Source: Trichomonas tenax
Taxonomy: Eukaryota > Parabasalia > Trichomonadida > Trichomonadidae
Length of the DNA: 12,116 nucleotides
Assembly (NCBI GenBank): GCA_023091735.1
Contig: JALKBU010001360.1
Location: 1-12,116 of the forward strand
Direction of reading: 5' to 3'
The notes below the pieces were generated by a model. The model was not told the origin of the DNA. It saw nothing but the letters and a program-made list of their open reading frames with translations, and ran no database searches. Positions 8,445 to 12,116 of this stretch are shown piece after piece (within the stretch, counting starts at the first letter, position 1; the number at the start of each line of letters is the position of its first letter). The position numbers and the translations under genes are program-made.

Positions 8445-8963
8445 TTACTCTGGGAGCTCAACTTTATGCACTGTCGGCATTGTATCTGAGGAAATGACTA
8501 CGATTTTTGGCTCCTGCTTCTCCCACTTGATATTTTTAGAACGACGCTCTTGCTTGATTTCGTTGTGCTCGATACCGTGATATTTGACTAAAGCCTTGTG
8601 CCACCTATTCTTAATGTTGGTGCCACTCCTGCCCGGGAGAAACTGGGAAATCATGACCCAGCGGGGGCCAAACTCCTTGTATTTCTGAATAATTAATTCG
8701 TCCTCCTCCGGTGTCCACGGTTTCTTGAGAATTGGCTGGCAGAGGTACCCGTTGTACCTGTCTCTGCACTGGGCCGCTGTCCTGCCCGGCAAATGCTTGG
8801 CAACTTCCGTCCATGGGGAAACCTTCTGGTACTCGACTAATTCCCTGATAAGGTCGTCCTCCTCCTTCGTGAAGCGCTTGTACGCGGTCGCCTTCGGCTT
8901 CTCAGCGGCCTCCACGGGCTGCACGACGATTATGGCCTCCTCCATTGGTTTATCTATCGACAT
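8445..8963 (-). CDS. R2R3 Myb DNA-binding protein, intact
   Basis: This gene encodes 172 residues, a usual size for small trichomonad Mybs. The ATG at 8963 begins MSIDKPMEEA. R2 covers about 28-75: the first tryptophan is F31, as in many R2R3-like repeats, then W51 and Y70, with LPGRTAAQCRDRYNGYL as recognition helix. R3 covers about 82-125, with W83, W102 and W121 all present and GRSGTNIKNRWHKAL as recognition helix. The N-terminal 27 residues and the tail after about 130 are low in structure, and the tail is basic (KQERRSKN). It should bind DNA in the nucleus as a transcription regulator. It converges on Myb gene 1 across a 200-bp spacer, and its closest relative in the window is Myb gene 3 (about 10.7 kb). 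Gln46 (CAG) marks the position that is TAG in that copy. Stop TAA. Codon use is GC-rich, as in the other Myb genes. Confidence 0.93.
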   Translation of the reverse strand: MSIDKPMEEAIIVVQPVEAAEKPKATAYKRFTKEEDDLIRELVEYQKVSPWTEVAKHLPGRTAAQCRDRYNGYLCQPILKKPWTPEEDELIIQKYKEFGPRWVMISQFLPGRSGTNIKNRWHKALVKYHGIEHNEIKQERRSKNIKWEKQEPKIVVISSDTMPTVHKVELPE

Positions 8964-9505
8964 CTTTTCTTATGTCGAATTGAATAGTTTACAATCCAAA
9001 AGCCCGGGCTCTTTCCTTTTGGCTCCTTTCGTCGATTGCAGCAACATTGCAAATAACATCATAATTGGTGCGAAAAAAAATCGAAGTTTTTCTGTTTGAC
9101 TTTGCCGGCAATTATGCGCTGTTTAACCAACGAGTAGCGAATATAAATTAACCTTACCGATAACATGCCACATTTTGCATTTTAAAGTAAAAAATTCCTC
9201 TTTGACCGAAAAAGCGGGCTATTTACATACTTTTTCTTAATTGATGTTGAATTATATGACTTAATATCGAATATGAAGAAAATTTCACTTGGAAAAAAAT
9301 AATTCCGTAGAATTGATCTCTGCGATGAGTAGAGTCCAAAAACAACAACCATTTGAGAGGACAACCGTTATTTCGATGTGAATTTTTTGATAGCGAAATA
9401 AGGAAATCTCTGTATGAAGAGAAATGCTACGATTTCGCAGATTTCAAAATTAATTGAATTGCTTTCTTCTCTCTAAACAATCGAGTCTATGACAAAAGTG
9501 AACAT

Positions 9506-9587
9506 CAAAAAGTGACGTGCGAACCTTAAAGTCGCCTTTATAAATAAATTGTCACTTTTTGCGCGGGCAAATTGTCACCTTTATAAA
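9506..9587. repeat. Nested inverted and direct repeats around GTCAC / CTTTATAAA
   Basis: CAAAAAGTGAC (9506-9516) is the exact reverse complement of GTCACTTTTTG (9551-9561). In addition GTCGCCTTTATAAA (9531-9544) and GTCACCTTTATAAA (9574-9587) are direct repeats with one mismatch, and AAATTGTCAC occurs at 9546-9555 and again at 9569-9578. Five related copies of GTCRC-type words in 80 bases exceed what I expect by chance and could be clustered protein-binding sites or a small satellite. Confidence 0.65.
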
Positions 9588-9593
9588 AAATGT

Positions 9594-9712
9594 CATAAAT
9601 ATCTTTGTTGTCTAACCAATACATCCAGGTTAGTGTTGTTGACGAGCCACAACTCTATCATCAACGAGCATATACCTAATTGGTAATTGGTAAGAAAACA
9701 ACGATATTTATG
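9594..9712. repeat. 119-bp segment bounded by a 10-bp inverted repeat
   Basis: CATAAATATC (9594-9603) and GATATTTATG (9703-9712) are perfect reverse complements. Pairing may extend imperfectly inward (GTTGT against ACAAC). Inside are a smaller inverted pair CTAACC/GGTTAG, two copies of a CAACGAGC/TGACGAGC-like word, and a tandem ATTGGTA. It could be a small structured RNA or a miniature element; I do not recognise either. Confidence 0.4.
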
Positions 9713-9742
9713 CATGGTTAAATTGTTGCGAGAATGTCATTG

Positions 9743-9915
9743 GGCGAGGTTGGCCTGAGACTTCCAAAGCCCTCGAGTGGCCAGGCCAGGCCAGGCCCTA
9801 GCAAGAAGGACTCAGCCTACAGAAGCCGCCTCTACCTTCAGCATCAGATTCGATGCATGGCGAGGTCGGCCTGAGACTTCCAAAGCCCTCGAGTGGCCAA
9901 GCCAGGCCCTAGCAA
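9743..9915. repeat. GC-rich direct repeat pair, 116-bp spacing
   Basis: A block of about 57-62 bases starting GGCGAGGTYGGCC, containing CTTCCAAAGCCCTCGAGTGG and ending CCAGGCCCTAGCAA, occurs at 9743-9804 and 9859-9915. The copies differ by one C/T change and by the number of 5-base CCAGG units (three in copy one, fewer and altered in copy two). The 54-base linker is also GC-rich. The block stands out against flanks of about 20-30 percent GC. It is open in one plus frame over part of its length, but that product (MARPGQALARRT...) looks like a reading of repeats, not a protein family. Confidence 0.85.
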
Positions 9916-10079
9916 AAACCCACTTATTGATTCAATTTTTAATACACATTACATTTTCACTTTTGATATTAAAAAAAATTATTACTTTTTTCTATTTTTT
10001 ATTTTTCACAGATACCTTTTTCATTACACGATTATTTTCATATTATTACTTATTCTCATAATTATTAATATATCATTAA

Positions 10080-10099
10080 ATTCATAATTAATTATGAAT
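10080..10099. repeat. Perfect 20-bp palindrome in very AT-rich DNA
   Basis: Half-site ATTCATAATT is followed directly by its reverse complement AATTATGAAT with no spacer. A further near-copy, CATGAATTAAA, follows at 10100-10110. A symmetric binding site or a cruciform seed is possible, but in DNA this AT-rich chance palindromes are not rare. Confidence 0.6.
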
Positions 10100-10254
10100 C
10101 ATGAATTAAATAATGTTTTCATGTTACTTTCATTTTATATATTGATTTATATTATTTAGATTCTCAATTCGATCTTTATATTCTTTGTAAAATTCGTTAT
10201 TTACTAAATGTTTATTTTTATCTTTAAATTATTCGTTTATAATTCATATTTACC

Positions 10255-10440
10255 ATGCAAGAAGGAATAATTTCGACCGAGTTTCTTGGTTTTCTTAGGT
10301 TTAGAGTGCAACAAAAACTTGCAATGAACAAAGAGAAATGGATGATGTGCTATCGTCAGGATGCTGATAGCACAAATAACATCCTTCACTATGAGGCTAC
10401 AACTACTCATAATGAAGTCTTCTTTGGCTTCCAACATTGA
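10255..10440 (+). CDS. Possible small ORF, 61 residues, unknown
   Basis: It opens with ATG at 10255 (MQEGIISTEFLGFLRF) and ends in TGA. The composition is protein-like, mixed charged and hydrophobic with RVQQKLAMNKEKW in the middle, and it stands between non-coding AT-rich flanks. I see no initiator close upstream and no family match. The minus strand is also open across the same bases (10237-10446), so one of the two is certainly chance and both may be. A 9-bp inverted repeat with an 11-nt loop falls inside it. Confidence 0.2.
   Translation: MQEGIISTEFLGFLRFRVQQKLAMNKEKWMMCYRQDADSTNNILHYEATTTHNEVFFGFQH
10346..10374. repeat. 9-bp perfect inverted repeat, 11-nt loop
   Basis: TGTGCTATC (10346-10354) pairs with GATAGCACA (10366-10374) across 11 bases. 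It falls within the doubtful small ORF. TATCGTC at its left arm and loop resembles the Myb recognition word reported for T. vaginalis promoters, but such a short match is weak evidence. Confidence 0.65.
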
Positions 10441-10504
10441 GTTCAATCCATTTCAACCTATTGATACTTTTCCATTTTTTCCTGCGCAAACATATCACTT
10501 TCCT

Positions 10505-10539
10505 TTATTTTGACATTCTGACTTTACATGTCAAAATAA
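10505..10539. repeat. 12-bp perfect inverted repeat, 11-nt loop, with alternative pairing
   Basis: TTATTTTGACAT (10505-10516) pairs with ATGTCAAAATAA (10528-10539). A second word ATGTCAGAA (10545-10553) can instead pair with TTCTGAC in the left arm and loop (10516-10522), so two alternative stems share sequence. It lies about 180 bases upstream of Myb gene 3. Confidence 0.75.
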
Positions 10540-10718
10540 GTTGCATGTCAGAAAAGCACGTTGTTCTATTTTGTCCCAGTCCCTCTAAACAATCGTAATC
10601 ATCTTTGTCACGTTTGCAAAAGCCTTCACACAGAGCTGCTGGTGCTGCCATTGTGAGAAATCCACTATATCCGTATTTTATTCAAAAATTGAGTTTGAAA
10701 AAAATTATTAATTTTCAG

Positions 10719-11093
10719 ATGCAGCCGCGCAGTGGCTGTTCGGACGCCGCCGCAGCGAGGCCGGTGACAAAGTACAAGAGGTTCGCCGCGGAGGAGGACC
10801 CCCTCATCAAAGATCTGGTCGAGAGATAGAAGATATCGCCGTGGAGAGAAGTTGCGAAGTTCCTGCCCGGCAGATCGGGATCGCAGTGCAGGGACCGATA
10901 CAACACATACCTGTACGCGAATGACTGCAACAAACCGTGGTCAAAAAAAGAAGACTTAATTATTGTGGATAAATATAAGGAATTTGGTCCGAGGTGGGTC
11001 GTGATATCGCAGTTCCTGCCCGGACGCAATGGGAATAGTGTGAAGAACCACAAGTACAAAGCGTTGACGAAATATCACGGTATGTTCTGTTAG
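10719..11093 (+). pseudogene. R2R3 Myb gene copy, interrupted by TAG and truncated
   Basis: From the ATG at 10719 (MQPRSGCSDAAAARP) the frame runs 124 codons to the TAG at 11091, with one internal TAG at codon 37 (10827-10829). It aligns without gaps to the intact minus-strand Myb protein from KYKRF to KYHG. R2 keeps F22, W42, LPGRSGSQCRDRYNTYL. R3 keeps PWSKKED and the W of GPRWVVISQFLPGR, but the last R3 tryptophan, in NRW of the intact copy, is changed to NHK (codons 110-112). The internal TAG replaces Gln46 (CAG) of the intact copy. After KYHG the two diverge at once, and foreign-looking AT-rich sequence follows, so the C-terminal tail is lost. If translated to the first TAG, only 36 residues result. 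The upstream frame is open to about 10605 but without ATG and without similarity, so I start at 10719. Confidence 0.8.
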
Positions 11094-11124
11094 TTTCATT
11101 AACGAAAGTCGTGAATTGATTTAA

Positions 11125-11493
11125 TGCATTATTGTAATTCCAACATCTCACGTTTTCAAATTAACGTATCAATATCAATATAAAATTAAAGGTAAAATAA
11201 CAAATGGTACTAATAAAGTAGTAAGAGTTTCAGTAACGCCAGACAATAATTTAGATGAAATTATTGCATTTATTTTGAATCAAGTTAATAAACATATGGC
11301 TACAAAAACGCCAGACGCTTTATTAAATCTTGCGTATGAATTTAATTATCGAACAGGAGAATTCGAATTTATTTTATTTTCTGAAGGTGAAGGTGTTACA
11401 ATCCCATATGTTTTTAGTAATTATTGGTTTTGTTTTAATTATTCTTACTTATTTTATGAATCGGGAATAATAATGGAACTTGAATGTATTTAG
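11125..11493 (+). pseudogene. AT-rich coding fragment, possible mobile-element gene piece
   Basis: The frame is open from just after a TAA at 11122-11124 to a TAG at 11491-11493, about 122 codons, with no ATG in its first half, so the N-terminus is missing or lies in lost sequence. The text is protein-like and beta-rich: KLTYQYQYKIKGKITNG, VVRVSVTPDNNLDEIIAFI, then LAYEFNYRTGEFEFILF. Codon use is AT-rich and unlike the GC-rich Myb gene that it abuts. Its last 59 bases overlap the end of the opposite-strand fragment. I do not recognise the family. Its neighbourhood with a capsid-like fragment suggests that both derive from one large DNA element. Confidence 0.45.
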
Positions 11494-12105
11494 AAGCTAA
11501 GGCATTAAAGGCGTCCATTTGCAACATATACTTAGCCAATCTAATTTCACATTTTGAACAAACGTGTTTATCGCAAGTAATAGTAAATGTTGAATAATTA
11601 GGAGTTCCCATTTGGTCGTTTGCTGCTGTAATTCTCCACGGAATTACTTGACCGATATTATGGAAACCAAAATTATATTTAACGCCATGAGCTTCGTATT
11701 CGACAGCAAAAGCGCTGGCACCTGCAGAACTAACGTCAAACGGTTCTTTTAACGGATTTTCAACGGTGCAAATGCAAACTCCGTGATATGAAGGGATTAA
11801 TTCAATAGTAATTTTGCCCTGGAAATTAGTGATATAACGAAGATGACGAAGAGTTAAGAATGAATTTAAATAAACTTTTATGTTTAATTTAACTTTAATA
11901 GTTCTGTTATCGTCTATCTGAGATAAATCCGAATAAACGCCTGGTACGTACCAACGTTTCCATAACTCACAGCGCTAGTGTATTCGTACGTTCCTGGTAT
12001 GATTTCGGATTTAGCAATTGCATTATCACAGGCTTCGTACCAATCAGAAATATTGCTGCTTAATGAATCAATAATTGTTGGTGTTTGATTTTGAGCCGCG
12101 TACAT
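11435..12105 (-). pseudogene. Frameshifted capsid-like gene fragment (possible Maverick/Polinton origin)
   Basis: The ATG at 12105 (MYAAQNQTPTIIDS) opens a frame that meets TAG at 11914. Before that point, near 11945-11955 at a GTACGTAC duplication, a second frame becomes the sensible one and stays open to TAA at 11435-11437. Together they span about 220 codons. The second part has alternating beta-strand text (RTIKVKLNIKVYL, GKITIELIPSYHGVC) and later a CDKHVCSKCE Cys cluster and KYIQVPLLFP near its end. Strand-rich text of this kind is what I expect of a jelly-roll capsid protein of Maverick/Polinton elements, which are abundant in trichomonads; this is a resemblance only. The start could also lie beyond the window edge, since the frame is open upstream of 12105. 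One frameshift makes this copy non-functional unless it is a sequencing error. Confidence 0.45.
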
Positions 12106-12116
12106 ATTTATTACTC

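Larger units (their letters stand above)
8964..10718. other. 1.75-kb repeat-rich spacer
   Basis: There is no firmly supported gene here. The left 500 bases form the Myb gene 2 promoter side and hold no clear Inr (TCAATTC, about 20 nt before the ATG, is a poor match). From 9506 to 9915 comes a dense run of repeats, listed separately. From about 9920 to 10250 the DNA is extremely AT-rich, with a 20-bp palindrome and a 32-codon minus-strand open stretch (10130-10228, with text such as EFYKEYKDRIENL) that may be a coding relic. From 10255 to 10718 lie a small ORF, two inverted repeats and the leader of Myb gene 3. Confidence 0.5.

Noticed and set aside
9117..9165. CCGATAAC near 9157 as a Myb-binding site in the Myb gene 2 promoter
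   Set aside because: The word is too short to separate from background in AT-rich DNA and has no second copy at a useful position.
9777..10061. Plus-strand open frame MARPGQALARRT... across the GC-rich repeat
   Set aside because: It reads the repeat and then AT-rich spacer as Phe/Leu/Ile; the two halves share no protein character, so it is a chance frame.
10237..10446. 69-codon minus-strand frame opposite the small plus ORF
   Set aside because: Both strands are open over the same bases; the minus product is no more convincing and matches no family I can name.
10605..10718. N-terminal extension of Myb gene 3 upstream of its first ATG
   Set aside because: It would start at TTG, the peptide has no similarity to the intact Myb leader, and the ATG at 10719 aligns well with the paralog.
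10712..10721. TTTTCAG directly before the ATG of Myb gene 3 as a 3' splice site
   Set aside because: No branch-point motif of the trichomonad type and no matching 5' site upstream; CAG before ATG is common by chance.
11080..11108. Short intron GTATGT...AAG at the end of Myb gene 3
   Set aside because: GTATGT fits the trichomonad 5' splice site, but the 3' consensus ACTAACACACAG is absent (only ATTAACGAAAG), and splicing here leads to a stop within a few codons without restoring the paralog tail.
1..12116. tRNA, rRNA, snRNA genes or CRISPR-like arrays
   Set aside because: I scanned by eye for B-box-like GGTTCGANNCC, conserved rRNA and snRNA words and regularly spaced short repeats and saw none; the tandem repeat at the left edge has no spacers.

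Overview
This window looks like nuclear DNA of a trichomonad (parabasalid) protist, most like Tritrichomonas or Trichomonas. The grounds are AT-rich spacers around intronless genes; two genes whose ATG lies 17-21 nt after a TCATTTTT-type initiator (Inr); AATAAA/TAAA signals right after stop codons; and three typical trichomonad gene families: DUF3447-type ankyrin proteins, LRR proteins, and Myb proteins (one with the VGNGR...SQRW signature). The species is inferred from style, not from a search.

Layout. 1-269: the end of a 108-bp tandem repeat that is open in one frame as 36-residue units. 316-1517 (-): a decayed ankyrin-type gene with several lesions. 1925-4456 (+): an intact 843-residue LRR protein with coiled-coil, His-rich and Cys-containing middle parts and a C-terminus that resembles the end of a PARP catalytic domain. 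4786-6114 (+): an intact 442-residue protein of unknown function. 6115-7443: a 1.3-kb spacer with relic repeats and a 13-bp inverted repeat. 7444-8244 (+): a Myb gene, perfect in frame except for two TAG codons. 8445-8963 (-): an intact R2R3 Myb gene, convergent with the previous one. 8964-10718: a spacer of about 1.75 kb, rich in inverted and direct repeats, including a GC-rich duplicated block. 10719-11093 (+): a third Myb gene, paralogous to the second, with an in-frame TAG exactly where the intact copy has Gln (CAG), a lost R3 tryptophan and a truncated end. 11125-12105: two AT-rich fragments in opposite orientation, overlapping tail to tail and unlike the Myb genes in codon use. The minus one has beta-rich, capsid-like character and may be a piece of a Maverick/Polinton-type element.

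The window is not an operon; each gene stands alone. The unifying theme is a small Myb cluster inside a repeat-rich region where genes are decaying. The points most worth checking are the all-TAG interruptions of otherwise clean Myb frames, the LRR plus PARP-like architecture, the capsid-like fragments at the right edge, and three perfect inverted repeats that all have 11-nt loops.
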